From positions 434,001-498,000 of the forward strand of contig NZ_JABFDG010000002.1 in the NCBI RefSeq assembly GCF_013403955.1: DNA of 64,000 nt, read 5' to 3'. A program made the position numbers and the translations under genes. Positions 44,311 to 53,320 of the stretch are shown piece after piece; the first letter of the stretch is position 1, and every line of letters starts with the position of its first letter. The stretch is from Winogradskyella vidalii (lineage in GTDB: Bacteria > Bacteroidota > Bacteroidia > Flavobacteriales > Flavobacteriaceae). The notes beneath the pieces were generated by a model. That model was not told the origin of the DNA and made no database searches. It was given only the letters and a program-made list of their open reading frames with translations.

Positions 44311-45165
44311 ATGCATAAAATCACTTTACTTATCCACTGCAAAGACCAGCCAAATATAATAGCTTCGGTAACTAGTTTTATGGCTTCAAACGATGGAAAT
44401 ATTATTTATATTGACCAACATGTTGATCGTGAACAAAACATCTTCTTTATGCGTTTGGAGTGTGAATTCGCTTTAGAGTCGTTTTCTTTTGAAGATTTTA
44501 AAAACCAATTCAAAAATTCTTTAGTAGAAAAATTCAAACTAAAATGGCGAATTTACACGGCAGAAAAAAAGCCTAAAATGGCTCTATTTGTATCTAAATA
44601 CGATCACTGTTTATATGATATTTTAGGCCGCTATAATTCGGGTGAGATGCGACTTGAAATTCCATTTATATTAAGTAATCATCTCGATTTAAAACCAATT
44701 GCAGATAGTTTTAATATTCCTTTTTATCATGTTCCTATTACGAAAGACACAAAACATGAAGCAGAACAAAAACAACTAGAACTATTAGAAGCGCATAATA
44801 TTGACTTTGTCGTTTTAGCACGCTATATGCAAATTGTATCAAAAACCTTAATAGATAAGTATCCTAATAAAATCATTAATATCCATCATTCATTTTTACC
44901 TGCTTTTATTGGAGCAAAACCATATCATTCAGCTCATAAACGCGGTGTAAAAATTATAGGCTCTACAAGTCATTATATTACAGAAGAACTCGATGCCGGA
45001 CCAATTATAGAACAAGATGTGGTGCGTGTATCGCATACACACGCGATTAAGGATTTAATTGCCAAGGGACGCGATTTAGAAAAAATTGTTTTATCTAATG
45101 CCATTAAACTTCACGCTAACCGAAAAGTGATGGTTTTTAATAATAAAACTATAATATTCTCTTAA
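44311..45165 (+). CDS. purU: Formyltetrahydrofolate deformylase
   Basis: 284 residues. The N-terminal ACT domain (ITLLIHCKDQPNIIASVTSFMA) is followed by a formyltransferase-fold catalytic domain with VLARYMQIVSKTLIDKYPNKIINIHHSFLPAFIGAKPYHSA (conserved Asn, His) and EELDAGPIIEQDVVRVSH (catalytic Asp). It hydrolyses 10-formyl-THF to formate and THF, balancing one-carbon pools. The length (about 280) and ACT domain separate it from PurN. It is divergent from icmF. Confidence 0.95.
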   Translation: MHKITLLIHCKDQPNIIASVTSFMASNDGNIIYIDQHVDREQNIFFMRLECEFALESFSFEDFKNQFKNSLVEKFKLKWRIYTAEKKPKMALFVSKYDHCLYDILGRYNSGEMRLEIPFILSNHLDLKPIADSFNIPFYHVPITKDTKHEAEQKQLELLEAHNIDFVVLARYMQIVSKTLIDKYPNKIINIHHSFLPAFIGAKPYHSAHKRGVKIIGSTSHYITEELDAGPIIEQDVVRVSHTHAIKDLIAKGRDLEKIVLSNAIKLHANRKVMVFNNKTIIFS

Positions 45166-45273
45166 ATGTGACTATTATTCTTGACACGTGTCTATTAAAT
45201 AAGCGACTTTTACGCCAGAACGCATTTATGCATTTAACTTAAAAATTATCTTTAAAAAATTAAAAACAAAATC

Positions 45274-45984
45274 ATGATAAAAAAAATTTTAGCCTTAGTA
45301 ATCGTTTGTAATTTAATGGCTTGTGCAGAATTACAACAGGTTGTAGACTCATTACCTCAAGGTACTAGTGATGTTTTAGGTAACGCAGATATAGCTGCCG
45401 GATTACGAGAAGCCTTAGATTTAGGTATTGAAAAGCAAGTTACAAAACTGACAGCCGAAGATGGTTTCTTTAAAAATGAATTGGTAAAAATTGTTCTACC
45501 AGAAGAACTTCAAAAAGTAGATAGCGCTTTACGTAAAGTCGGCTTAAGTAGTTTAGCTGACGAAGGTTTAAAAGTCCTTAATAGAGCTGCTGAAGATGCT
45601 GTTTCTGAAGCAACACCAATCTTTGTAAATGCAGTAAAAGATATTACTTTTGATGATGCTAAAACTATTCTATTAGGTGCAGACAACGCAGCGACGTCTT
45701 ATTTAACTACAAAAACCGAAGCTGAACTTTATGACAAATTTAAACCTGTAATCAATAGCTCTTTTAGTAAAGTAGGTGCTGATCAAATATGGTCTAACTT
45801 AATTACAAAATACAACAATCTTCCGTTGACTACCGATGTAAATCCTGATTTAACGGATTACGTAACTACAGAGGCTTTAGAAGGCGTTTACACAATGATT
45901 GCTGTAGAGGAATTAGAAATAAGAAATTCTGTTGCTTCTCGTAGTACGGATTTATTGAAGAAAGTATTTGCTTTACAAGACTAA
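45274..45984 (+). CDS. DUF4197 domain lipoprotein
   Basis: 236 residues. The signal MIKKILALVIVCNLMACAEL has a lipobox (LMAC). The remainder matches the DUF4197 pattern: IAAGLREALDLGIEKQVTKLTAEDGFFKNELVKIVLPEEL, then RAAEDAVSEATPIFVNAVKDITFDDAKTILLG and YLTTKTEAELYDKFKPVI. It is helical. Family function is not established. It follows purU by 108 bp. Confidence 0.88.
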   Translation: MIKKILALVIVCNLMACAELQQVVDSLPQGTSDVLGNADIAAGLREALDLGIEKQVTKLTAEDGFFKNELVKIVLPEELQKVDSALRKVGLSSLADEGLKVLNRAAEDAVSEATPIFVNAVKDITFDDAKTILLGADNAATSYLTTKTEAELYDKFKPVINSSFSKVGADQIWSNLITKYNNLPLTTDVNPDLTDYVTTEALEGVYTMIAVEELEIRNSVASRSTDLLKKVFALQD

Positions 45985-46076
45985 ATCACAATTAAGCAAT
46001 ATTTTATACACTTTTTTAATTAAAAAACATTTATTCTGGTCAAATTTTAGTAATTTACTATCGTAATTATTAAAAT

Positions 46077-46277
46077 TTGGCTGTGAATAATACAAATCAA
46101 CTTCTAAAAAAGAGAACTAGACTAAAGCAAAAGTACGCTCAACTCGTAGAAAACGCATATAATTTAAGGCAAACTGATCATGCCCTGAGTGATTTTTCAG
46201 AGTACAAAGCCACTAAAGTTCTTTATAAAATTAATAAGCTAAAATTTGTAATTGGCGATATAACACAAGCCAATTAG
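46077..46277 (+). CDS. Small basic helical protein (Lacal_2735-like)
   Basis: 66 residues from a TTG (46077); a GTG two codons later is equally possible and no ATG is present. The pattern LKQKYAQLVENAYNLRQTDHALSDFSEYKATKVLYKINKL resembles small flavobacterial proteins of the Lacal_2735 type, though that link is by memory only. It is charged, cytoplasmic, probably two helices. The non-ATG start lowers certainty. Confidence 0.5.
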   Translation: MAVNNTNQLLKKRTRLKQKYAQLVENAYNLRQTDHALSDFSEYKATKVLYKINKLKFVIGDITQAN

Positions 46278-46352
46278 CTTGTTAATTTACAATTAATTAT
46301 ATCCTAATGTTAGCATAACATTCGACCTGAAGAATATGACCATCTTTGCAGA

Positions 46353-46432
46353 GCAGAAGATTGAGTTAGTTAGATCTCAAAACAGTTAGTTAGTCAGAAG
46401 TCGATATTTTAGTTAGGTATCGACTTTTTTTT
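46353..46432 (+). ncRNA. Possible small RNA ending in a strong terminator
   Basis: CATCTTTG (46341-46348) resembles a -7 box (first base off consensus). About 50 nt later an intrinsic terminator follows, with no open frame between. The segment holds a GAGTTAGTTAG..CAGTTAGTTAG duplication. It could be an independent short transcript or simply the 3' end of the preceding mRNA. No -33 box is clear. Confidence 0.3.
46398..46432 (+). terminator. Intrinsic terminator
   Basis: A 9-bp perfect stem AAGTCGATA (46398-46406) / TATCGACTT (46418-46426) with an 11-nt loop, followed by eight T. Confidence 0.8.
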
Positions 46433-46512
46433 GGCCTTAAGCCAAATTAAAGATTTATTCGCAGATACGCAAATAAGATTCGCAAAAATCACCTATAACT
46501 AAACAAACTTAC

Positions 46513-47295
46513 CTAATTATGAAGAGTTTTAAAATATTCGTAGGATTTTAATAAACGACTACCATACCAAGAAAACAACTCTCCATCAACGATTTTTATT
46601 TCCTTATCAGGAAATTTTGATTTCAACGCTATAACATGTGCTTCTTTAAACGGAAATGGTTCACTAGAAAGAAATATGCAGTCTGCAGCTGCTAACGTAG
46701 CACTATCTAAATGGATTTCAGGGTAACGGTTCTGATTTTCAAATACATTTATAAACCCTGCTTCCTTAAGCATCTCATGAATAAAATTATCAGAAGCTGC
46801 CACCATCCAAGGTTTTTTCCAAATAAAATAAGCTGCTTTTAACGTTGTTTTATTTTGAAACTGAAGTTGAAATGCTTCACGCTCTAATTTAATATTCCCG
46901 ACTAATGCAGTAGCAATTCTGTCTCTTTTAAAGAGCTCACCATACATTTCAATGAGCTGAAAACTATCTTCAAGATTATAAACATCACTAATATGAACTT
47001 GAGCCACTTTCTCTAATACCTCAATCATTTCTTTAGTGTTTTCTTCTTTATTACAAAGAATGATATCTGGATTGAGCGCTTTTATTTTTTCAATATTAAT
47101 TTGCTTTGTACCACCGACAACTGCTTTAGATATACGAAGATGTTTTGGATGTACACAGAATTTAGTCACCCCAACAATTGAAGCTTCCAACCCTAAATCT
47201 ACTAATAATTCGGTTTGAGAAGGTACTAACGAAATGATTCGAGTTGGTGTTGTATTTATCTGAAGACTTCTATGAAGTTGATCGTAATACGTCAT
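46513..47295 (-). CDS. BtuF-like substrate-binding-fold protein without signal peptide
   Basis: 260 residues of the helical-backbone metal/cobalamin binding fold. TRIISLVPSQTELLVDLGL ... IVGVTKFCVHP is the N-lobe start, NIEKIKALNPDIILCNKEENT follows, and the C-lobe has SDNFIHEMLKEAGFINVFENQNRYPEIHLD. True BtuF proteins are periplasmic, but this frame begins only about 16 residues before the fold with no hydrophobic signal, so it is cytoplasmic or has lost its leader. Its ATG lies in one arm of a GTCATTGCGAG..CTCGTAATGAC repeat. No btuCD is nearby. Confidence 0.78.
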   Translation of the reverse strand: MTYYDQLHRSLQINTTPTRIISLVPSQTELLVDLGLEASIVGVTKFCVHPKHLRISKAVVGGTKQINIEKIKALNPDIILCNKEENTKEMIEVLEKVAQVHISDVYNLEDSFQLIEMYGELFKRDRIATALVGNIKLEREAFQLQFQNKTTLKAAYFIWKKPWMVAASDNFIHEMLKEAGFINVFENQNRYPEIHLDSATLAAADCIFLSSEPFPFKEAHVIALKSKFPDKEIKIVDGELFSWYGSRLLKSYEYFKTLHN

Positions 47296-47371
47296 TGCGA
47301 GGAAAATTTATGTTCTCTGGAATCTCTTCCTTTTTATGAGATTACTTCGTCATTCGTTCTCGTAATGACGG
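47292..47371. repeat. Dispersed inverted repeat (CGTCATTGCGAG .. CTCGTAATGACG)
   Basis: Arms CGTCATTGCGAG (about 47292-47303) and CTCGTAATGACG (about 47360-47371) face each other, with GAGATTACTTCGTCATTCG in between. This has the form of a widespread intergenic repeat. The left arm contains the start codon of the BtuF-like gene. Confidence 0.6.
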
Positions 47372-47414
47372 CTTATTTTAGTGTTCACATTGCATCAATT
47401 TGAGACTGCGGCTG

Positions 47415-48227
47415 TTAACTTAATTCAACAGCCATTTGCAATTGTAATTCCTTAGCTTTTTTGGCTGCAGCCTCTGCAAAATTATCATCTTGTGAAGCAT
47501 AAATAATTCCACGAGATGAATTAATTAATAATCCGACAGAATCATTCATACCGTATTTACAGACCTCTTGTAAGTTGCCGCCTTGTGCACCAACACCTGG
47601 CACCAACAAAAAACTATCAGGAATAATTTTTCGGATATCACCTAAATACTCTGCTTTTGTAGCACCGACGACATACATTAAATTTTCAGAATTGGTCCAA
47701 GACTTAGACGTTTCTAATACTTGTTTATACAACTCTACACCGTCAACGATTTTAGTTTGAAAATCGAAAGCCCCTTGATTAGACGTTAAAGCCAAAAGAA
47801 TGGTGTGTTTGTCTTTAAATGCTAAAAAAGGCTCTACAGAATCTTTGCCCATATAAGGTGCAATGGTGACACTATCAAACCCTAAATCGTCGAAAAAAGC
47901 CTTTGCATACATGGTACTTGTATTACCAATATCGCCACGTTTGGCATCGGCGATAGTATAAATTTCAGGATATTTTTCGTTGAGATAATTGATGGTTTTC
48001 TCTAAAGCTTGCCAACCTTTAATACCATAAGCTTCGTAAAAAGCCGTATTAGGTTTATAGGCTACACAAAGTTGATGTGTAGCATCTATTATCGCTTTAT
48101 TAAAGGCGAAGATAGGATCTTCTTCGTTTAATAAATGCTTTGGAATTTTATTTAAATCTACATCTAATCCGATACAAAGAAAAGATTGCTTTTTGTGTAT
48201 TTGTGTAATAAGTTGCTGTGTTGTCAT
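47415..48227 (-). CDS. pyrF: Orotidine 5'-phosphate decarboxylase (type 2)
   Basis: 270 residues. It makes UMP, the last step of pyrimidine synthesis. The N-terminal [14 protein letters not shown] and the catalytic [10 protein letters not shown] (Lys between Asps) mark the family. The length and [12 protein letters not shown]-like segment fit the longer type 2 enzymes. It begins 33 bp after prfA on the same strand, but an intrinsic terminator fills that gap. Confidence 0.95.
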   Translation of the reverse strand: MTTQQLITQIHKKQSFLCIGLDVDLNKIPKHLLNEEDPIFAFNKAIIDATHQLCVAYKPNTAFYEAYGIKGWQALEKTINYLNEKYPEIYTIADAKRGDIGNTSTMYAKAFFDDLGFDSVTIAPYMGKDSVEPFLAFKDKHTILLALTSNQGAFDFQTKIVDGVELYKQVLETSKSWTNSENLMYVVGATKAEYLGDIRKIIPDSFLLVPGVGAQGGNLQEVCKYGMNDSVGLLINSSRGIIYASQDDNFAEAAAKKAKELQLQMAVELS

Positions 48228-48232
48228 ATTAT

Positions 48233-48256
48233 AAAAAAAGCCTCAAAAAGAGGCTT
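48233..48256 (-). terminator. prfA terminator directly upstream of pyrF
   Basis: The minus strand reads AAGCCTC-TTTTT-GAGGCTT followed by a T-run. The T-run ends about 6 nt before the pyrF ATG at 48227, leaving almost no room for a separate pyrF promoter. Confidence 0.8.
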
Positions 48257-48260
48257 CAAT

Positions 48261-49337
48261 TTAAATTACATCATCATTAGCCTTCAACAACTCTGTGTTT
48301 TCTGCTAACATTAATTCGTCTATTATTTTTTGGATATCACCATTTATGATATTCGATAAGTCGTAAAGCGTTAACCCAATTCTGTGATCGGTTACTCGAC
48401 CTTGTGGATAATTATAGGTTCTAATCTTAGCCGATCGATCACCTGAACTCACCATACTTTTACGTTTTTCAGAATCGGCTGCTTGTTGTTTTGCTAATTC
48501 TAAATCGTATAAACGGGAACGCAATACCTTTAAGGCTTTTTCTAAGTTTTTATGTGAGGATTTTTGATCCTGACAACTTACAATCATACCTGTTGGTTCG
48601 TGATGTAACTTAATAGCTGAATAGGTGGTATTCACCGATTGACCTCCAGGACCTGTTGATGTAGTACGTTCTATACGGACTTCAGTCATGTCTAATTCAT
48701 AATCAAACTCTTCTGCTTCTGGCAATACCATAACGGTAGCTGCACTTGTATGTACACGACCTTGAGTTTCGGTTTGTGGTACACGCTGTACACGATGCAC
48801 ACCAGCTTCAAACTTTAAAGTTCCGTAAACATCTTCACCCGAAACTTCAAAAATAACCTCCTTAAAACCACCAGAAGTTCCGTCACTCTGACTTACTACA
48901 TCGACTCTCCAGCCTTTATCACTACAGTACTTAGAATACATACGGTATAAATCACCCGCAAAAATACTCGCTTCATCACCACCCGTTCCGGCACGTACCT
49001 CAACAACAACATTTTTAGCATCATCGGGATCTTTAGGAATCAACATAAAACGAATTTCTTCTTCTTGCTTGTCGATAGATTCTTTAGCTTCTTCGAGTTG
49101 CATTTTGGCCATTTCTACCATTTCTTCATCAGAACCATCTGCAATAATCTCTTCGGCTTCAGAAATATTATCTAAAGCTTCTTTATAAATTTCGCCTTTA
49201 TCTACAATTAATTTAAGGTCTTTGTATTCTTTCATCAGCTTGGTATAACGTTGCTGATCTGATATAATATCGGGCTGAATGATAAGGTCATTAACCTCAT
49301 CAAAACGTTGTTTTATAATTTGTATTTTCTCTAACAT
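48261..49337 (-). CDS. prfA: Peptide chain release factor 1
   Basis: 358 residues. [15 protein letters not shown] contains the GGQ motif that triggers peptidyl-tRNA hydrolysis. [19 protein letters not shown] carries the PxT-type stop-codon recognition element of RF1 (UAA/UAG), as opposed to SPF of RF2. The length is standard and there is no frameshift. It is divergent from the small membrane protein at 49525. Confidence 0.96.
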   Translation of the reverse strand: MLEKIQIIKQRFDEVNDLIIQPDIISDQQRYTKLMKEYKDLKLIVDKGEIYKEALDNISEAEEIIADGSDEEMVEMAKMQLEEAKESIDKQEEEIRFMLIPKDPDDAKNVVVEVRAGTGGDEASIFAGDLYRMYSKYCSDKGWRVDVVSQSDGTSGGFKEVIFEVSGEDVYGTLKFEAGVHRVQRVPQTETQGRVHTSAATVMVLPEAEEFDYELDMTEVRIERTTSTGPGGQSVNTTYSAIKLHHEPTGMIVSCQDQKSSHKNLEKALKVLRSRLYDLELAKQQAADSEKRKSMVSSGDRSAKIRTYNYPQGRVTDHRIGLTLYDLSNIINGDIQKIIDELMLAENTELLKANDDVI

Positions 49338-49524
49338 CTACTTCAAAAATTGGACTCCAAAAATACGCTTTTTTTAAGATATTTAAACACTTTGTGCTTA
49401 TAAACTAGAAACCAGACTGCTATACCTTTATCAAAAAATTTAGCTTCATGAAGGCTGAACCAGTCATTTTTATTTATTCTGTAGCTCATAAAAATAAATA
49501 CATTAAAAATTACGTTATAATGTT

Positions 49525-49812
49525 ATGTATCAATTTCTAGCTGTACTTAGATTTTACAAAACTTTTATGGTTTGGTCTTTTATTGCCAATGCTATTATTG
49601 GATTTTTTAATCCTGTTATAGTGCCTGCATTAATAACTAAATTATTTCTTACAGTTTTTGCATGGTATTATGTGAGCGAAACGACTACAAAACGAAAACT
49701 TACATTTTATAAAAATTTAGGAATTTCTACTTTTAAGCTTTTTTCTATTATATTTATAGTAGACAGTTTGCTAACCGTAATTTTCCTTATTTTAATTAGG
49801 GAATTCACCTGA
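49525..49812 (+). CDS. Small membrane protein upstream of an ABC ATPase
   Basis: 95 residues with about three hydrophobic helices (about 14-34, 33-51, 70-92) and a basic loop TTTKRKLTFYKN. It starts at ATG and ends 7 bp before the ABC ATPase, so the two are surely one operon. I do not recognise a family. It may be the membrane partner of the ATPase, although it is far too small for a usual permease. Confidence 0.65.
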   Translation: MYQFLAVLRFYKTFMVWSFIANAIIGFFNPVIVPALITKLFLTVFAWYYVSETTTKRKLTFYKNLGISTFKLFSIIFIVDSLLTVIFLILIREFT

Positions 49813-49819
49813 TATCAAA

Positions 49820-50479
49820 ATGACATTTGAACTAGACAATGTAGAACTTTACTTTAAAAACAAATGCATTTTAAATGGCATTTACTTAAAAGGTGAAACA
49901 GGTAAAGTAACGGCTATTTTAGGTAGAAATGGCTGTGGAAAAAGTTGCTTACTCAACATTGCATTTGGAAATCTAAAACCTAAATACAAGTTAATTAGAT
50001 TAAATAATCAGCCACTTTTAAAACCGCTTTACACGACAGGAATTGCCAAGTATCTACCACAATACAATTTTATACCTAACAACTTTAAATTAACTTTTAT
50101 ATTTAAACTTTACGGTTTAGATTGGCCAACTTTTATAAAGCATGTAGAAGCTTTCTCTATTTATGAACATGCAAAAATAAACGCTTTATCTGGTGGCGAA
50201 AGACGCATTGTTGAAACCTATATTATTTTAAAAGCTAAAAGTAAAATTGTTTTCTTAGATGAACCTTTCTCACATTTAGCGCCTTTACAAATCGATACGA
50301 TAAAGCAACTTATAGCTAAAGAAAAGAAAGATAAAATTATTGTAATATCGGATCATATGTATCAACATATTATCGATTCATCTGATGTCATCTATTTACT
50401 AAAAAATGGCAGCACAAAAAAGATAGAGCAACTCACAGAACTAGAAGACTACAAGTATTTAAGCGAAGGTAGTCTCTAA
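49820..50479 (+). CDS. Atypical ABC ATPase
   Basis: 219 residues. It has Walker A GRNGCGKS (35-42), signature LSGGERR (123-129), Walker B IVFLDEP (143-149) and an H-loop in ISDHMYQHI. The segment between Walker A and the signature is short and aromatic-rich (YLPQYNFIPNNFKLTFIFKLYG). It stands next to a 95-residue membrane protein and no normal permease. The LSGGERR and HAPL-type features recall lipopolysaccharide or small-peptide exporters only loosely, so the function is open. Confidence 0.82.
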   Translation: MTFELDNVELYFKNKCILNGIYLKGETGKVTAILGRNGCGKSCLLNIAFGNLKPKYKLIRLNNQPLLKPLYTTGIAKYLPQYNFIPNNFKLTFIFKLYGLDWPTFIKHVEAFSIYEHAKINALSGGERRIVETYIILKAKSKIVFLDEPFSHLAPLQIDTIKQLIAKEKKDKIIVISDHMYQHIIDSSDVIYLLKNGSTKKIEQLTELEDYKYLSEGSL

Positions 50480-50488
50480 AACTATGAT

Positions 50489-51493
50489 TTAAGAAGATTC
50501 GTTGGAGTTAATTATATTATCTAAGTCAACTACCACACCAACACCTAAGATTTGTTTCCATTGTAATTTAGGTCCTGTTATAACAATTTCCTCATTAGTA
50601 ATTTCATTGGTTTCAACCTCAACTTTAACATCATCATCATATCTGAGATGAGATCCTAAAGTCGCTTTTACATACTTATTCACCTTCATATCTAAGTTGA
50701 GCTCCCACTCAATATCTATGTTTCCGAAACTATTAATATAGTCGGTATAAAGTCGTAAAAGGCTAGTGAATTTAATATTTTCAAATAACTCTTCTTCATA
50801 TTGGTTGGTTAATAAAATCCCCAACTCTTGGCGTACTTTTTTTCCTTCTTTAAGTAGGTTACCTTCTAAATCATAAAGTGCTGGATCAACACCAAAAGCA
50901 CCTCTATTAGCTAAACTTTCATCTAAAACAAAAGTTGTTTTAAGCGTAAAGGGAGACGCATAGAAAGTCATACGGTTAATATGCCTACCATATTCCATAC
51001 CCAAACCAAAAAACATATAAGCAGGAGCCATCAACTTGGATATAGGCTCATCTCTATTAGGATAATTATAACCATTAGCCAACTGTGTATTAAAGCTAAA
51101 TCTTGCCGAATAAAACCAATTACTTTTAGGATCTAACTCTAGACCAGCATTAGATATAACTTCGATAAGATCTTCAGTTTTTCTAATATTTACATCATCT
51201 TGTTTGTTTAGGCCATAACGCACATTGAAGTTAGAATTCCAAAACCATTTTTTTTGTTTAAAATTAGCAGAAGCTTTTCCAGAAATAATTCCGGAAATAG
51301 AATTTGTACCACCAGAACTCCAATTCGTAAATGAGACCTGATTCAGAGTTAATCCAATTTCTTTTTTAGTTTGCCATCCTAATTCTACAGGTGCTTTTTT
51401 AGTTTTCTGAAAGTATAAGGAATCTGGCTGCGCTGTTAAAACACCTGCGCACAACATAATAAGACTAAAAATAAACCACGAATCGTTTTTCAT
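50489..51493 (-). CDS. DUF3078 outer-membrane-type protein
   Basis: 334 residues. A signal peptide (about 1-21) precedes a beta-rich body with the DUF3078 signature QVSFTNWSSGGTNSISGIISG and many alternating aromatic strands (FKQKKWFWNSNFNVRYGLN, TKLQW-like repeats), as in a small outer-membrane barrel. Function is unknown in the family. It lies 11 bp after purM on the same strand, probably by read-through. Confidence 0.85.
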   Translation of the reverse strand: MKNDSWFIFSLIMLCAGVLTAQPDSLYFQKTKKAPVELGWQTKKEIGLTLNQVSFTNWSSGGTNSISGIISGKASANFKQKKWFWNSNFNVRYGLNKQDDVNIRKTEDLIEVISNAGLELDPKSNWFYSARFSFNTQLANGYNYPNRDEPISKLMAPAYMFFGLGMEYGRHINRMTFYASPFTLKTTFVLDESLANRGAFGVDPALYDLEGNLLKEGKKVRQELGILLTNQYEEELFENIKFTSLLRLYTDYINSFGNIDIEWELNLDMKVNKYVKATLGSHLRYDDDVKVEVETNEITNEEIVITGPKLQWKQILGVGVVVDLDNIINSNESS

Positions 51494-51504
51494 AAATATA
51501 GAAA

Positions 51505-52683
51505 TTAATAAGTGAACGTTCCATACTCGCTTTCTATTGTTAACTTCTTTTGATTTGCACCTTCCACACGACCAATAATTTTTGCGTCTACGTTAAAAGA
51601 TTTAGAAATTTCAATAATAGCGTTTGCCACCTCTGGCTTTACGTATAATTCCATACGATGTCCACAATTAAATACCTGATACATCTCTTTCCAATCAGTT
51701 TTTGATTGTTCTTGAATCAGTTTGAATAACGGAGGAACTGAAAACATATTATCTTTTATAATATGAAACTGATCAACAAAGTGAAGAATTTTAGTTTGGG
51801 CACCACCACTACAATGGACCATACCGTGGATTTCTTCACTTGTATAAGTATTTAGAATTGCTTTTATAATTGGTGCATAAGTCCGGGTTGGTGACAATAC
51901 CAATTTCCCAGCATCTATAGGTGAATTTTCTACAGCATCCGTCAATTTAGTTTGTCCGGAATAGACTAACTCCTCTGGCACAGCAGCATCAAAGCTTTCA
52001 GGGTATTTTTCGGCTAAATATTTTGAAAACACATCATGTCTTGCAGATGTTAAGCCATTACTTCCCATACCGCCATTATAATCTGTTTCGTAAGAAGCTT
52101 GACCAAAAGACTCTAAGCCAACAATAACATCACCTTCAGAAATATTGGCATTATCTATAACCTTACTTCGTTTTATACGAGCAGTAACTGTAGAATCTAC
52201 AATTATAGTTCTAACTAAATCACCAACATCGGCAGTTTCACCACCTGTAGAATGAATAGTGACTCCAAAAGATTTTAAATCTTCTATTAATTCTTCTGTA
52301 CCATTAATTATTGCTGAAATTACTTCGCCCGGAATAAGGTTTTTATTTCTTCCTATGGTTGAAGATAGCATAATATTATCGGTAGCACCAACGCAAAGTA
52401 AATCATCAATATTCATTATTAATGCATCTTGCGCTATACCTTTCCATACAGATAAATCGCCTGTTTCTTTCCAATACATATAGGCTAATGCAGATTTAGT
52501 TCCTGCGCCATCAGCATGCATAATCAAGCAATAATCATCATCATTAGTTAAATAGTCAGGAACTATTTTACAAAACGCTTTAGGAAACAAGCCTTTGTCT
52601 ATATTTTTTATGGCATTGTGCACATCTTCTTTTGATGCAGAAACACCTCTTTGTGCATATCTCTTACTAACCGAATTACTCAT
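51505..52683 (-). CDS. purM: Phosphoribosylformylglycinamidine cyclo-ligase (AIR synthase)
   Basis: 392 residues of PurM-fold, the long form seen in Bacteroidota. SKRYAQRGVSASKEDVHNAI, LIMHADGAGTKSALAYMYW (ATP/Mg site), IVSGG-like IHSTGGETADVGDLVRTI and VHCSGGAQTKILHF are the recognisable motifs. It converts FGAM to AIR in purine synthesis. No other pur gene is adjacent. Confidence 0.9.
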   Translation of the reverse strand: MSNSVSKRYAQRGVSASKEDVHNAIKNIDKGLFPKAFCKIVPDYLTNDDDYCLIMHADGAGTKSALAYMYWKETGDLSVWKGIAQDALIMNIDDLLCVGATDNIMLSSTIGRNKNLIPGEVISAIINGTEELIEDLKSFGVTIHSTGGETADVGDLVRTIIVDSTVTARIKRSKVIDNANISEGDVIVGLESFGQASYETDYNGGMGSNGLTSARHDVFSKYLAEKYPESFDAAVPEELVYSGQTKLTDAVENSPIDAGKLVLSPTRTYAPIIKAILNTYTSEEIHGMVHCSGGAQTKILHFVDQFHIIKDNMFSVPPLFKLIQEQSKTDWKEMYQVFNCGHRMELYVKPEVANAIIEISKSFNVDAKIIGRVEGANQKKLTIESEYGTFTY

Positions 52684-52874
52684 AGGACTATTTATTTGTA
52701 TTGGTGGTGCAAAAATAAGGATTGCGTTTAATTATACGGAATGATTAGGCTGGAATTAATTACGGTTTTCAATTTTATTGTTACCCGAGAAACACATATG
52801 AGATCCGGTATTAAAAAAAACTTTGTCAGAGTAGTTAAATAAAGCCAATAGGAAGAAAAATATTAAAAAAAAAA

Positions 52875-52902
52875 GGATAAAACTGAATTATCAATTTCAT
52901 CC
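52875..52902 (-). terminator. Terminator of the small secreted-peptide gene
   Basis: The minus strand forms a 12-bp stem (GGATGAAATTGA with TCAGTTTTATCC, two G-U pairs, loop TAAT) followed by about ten T. It lies 30 nt beyond the stop of the 45-codon frame at 52933. Confidence 0.75.
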
Positions 52903-52932
52903 CTATGTTAATAATAACAATTATCTTAAAAT

Positions 52933-53070
52933 TTAAGACTCTGCTTGTAGCTTAGGTTGGATTTTCACAACATCTTCTTTGACTACTTCATTCAGATTTT
53001 CTGAACTACCATGTGAAAGAATTAAAGTTGCACCAACAAGAATAGCTACACTTAATAGTAACTTTTTCAT
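52933..53070 (-). CDS. Small secreted peptide of unknown function
   Basis: 45 residues from the ATG at 53070. MKKLLLSVAILVGATLILSHG is a clear signal peptide. The remaining about 24 residues (SSENLNEVVKEDVVKIQ and so on) are acidic, hydrophilic and may be helical. A TATTTTTG -7-like box lies at 53105-53098 (minus strand), and a good terminator follows the stop, so it looks like a complete small gene. I know no family. Confidence 0.6.
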   Translation of the reverse strand: MKKLLLSVAILVGATLILSHGSSENLNEVVKEDVVKIQPKLQAES

Positions 53071-53097
53071 TTTTACAAATATTGATTAATAGCACTA

Positions 53098-53105
53098 CAA
53101 AAATA
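53098..53105 (-). promoter_or_regulatory. -7-like box for the small secreted peptide
   Basis: The minus strand reads TATTTTTG (TAnnTTTG), 27 nt before the ATG at 53070. No convincing -33 box was seen. Confidence 0.4.
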
Positions 53106-53320
53106 CTAAACAAAGGCATTACAGAAATGACTATTATCAATTATTTCACATGACTTTAGCACCTTTTCGATTATTAGTTTGAAGTTATCGACAAACGACA
53201 TAAAACATTTACTCAAACTCAAAATACGTACGTAGTATTACGTATAAATTAGTCCATTTAAACTCTAATAATCAATCTTATGACCTCAAGAAATCACTAT
53301 TTAACAAACAAAAAAATCAC

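Noticed and set aside
49525-50479. Small membrane protein/ABC ATPase pair as a phage-defence system
   Set aside because: No nuclease, toxin or other defence gene is nearby and the ATPase is an ordinary ABC type; position between prfA and purM is a housekeeping context.
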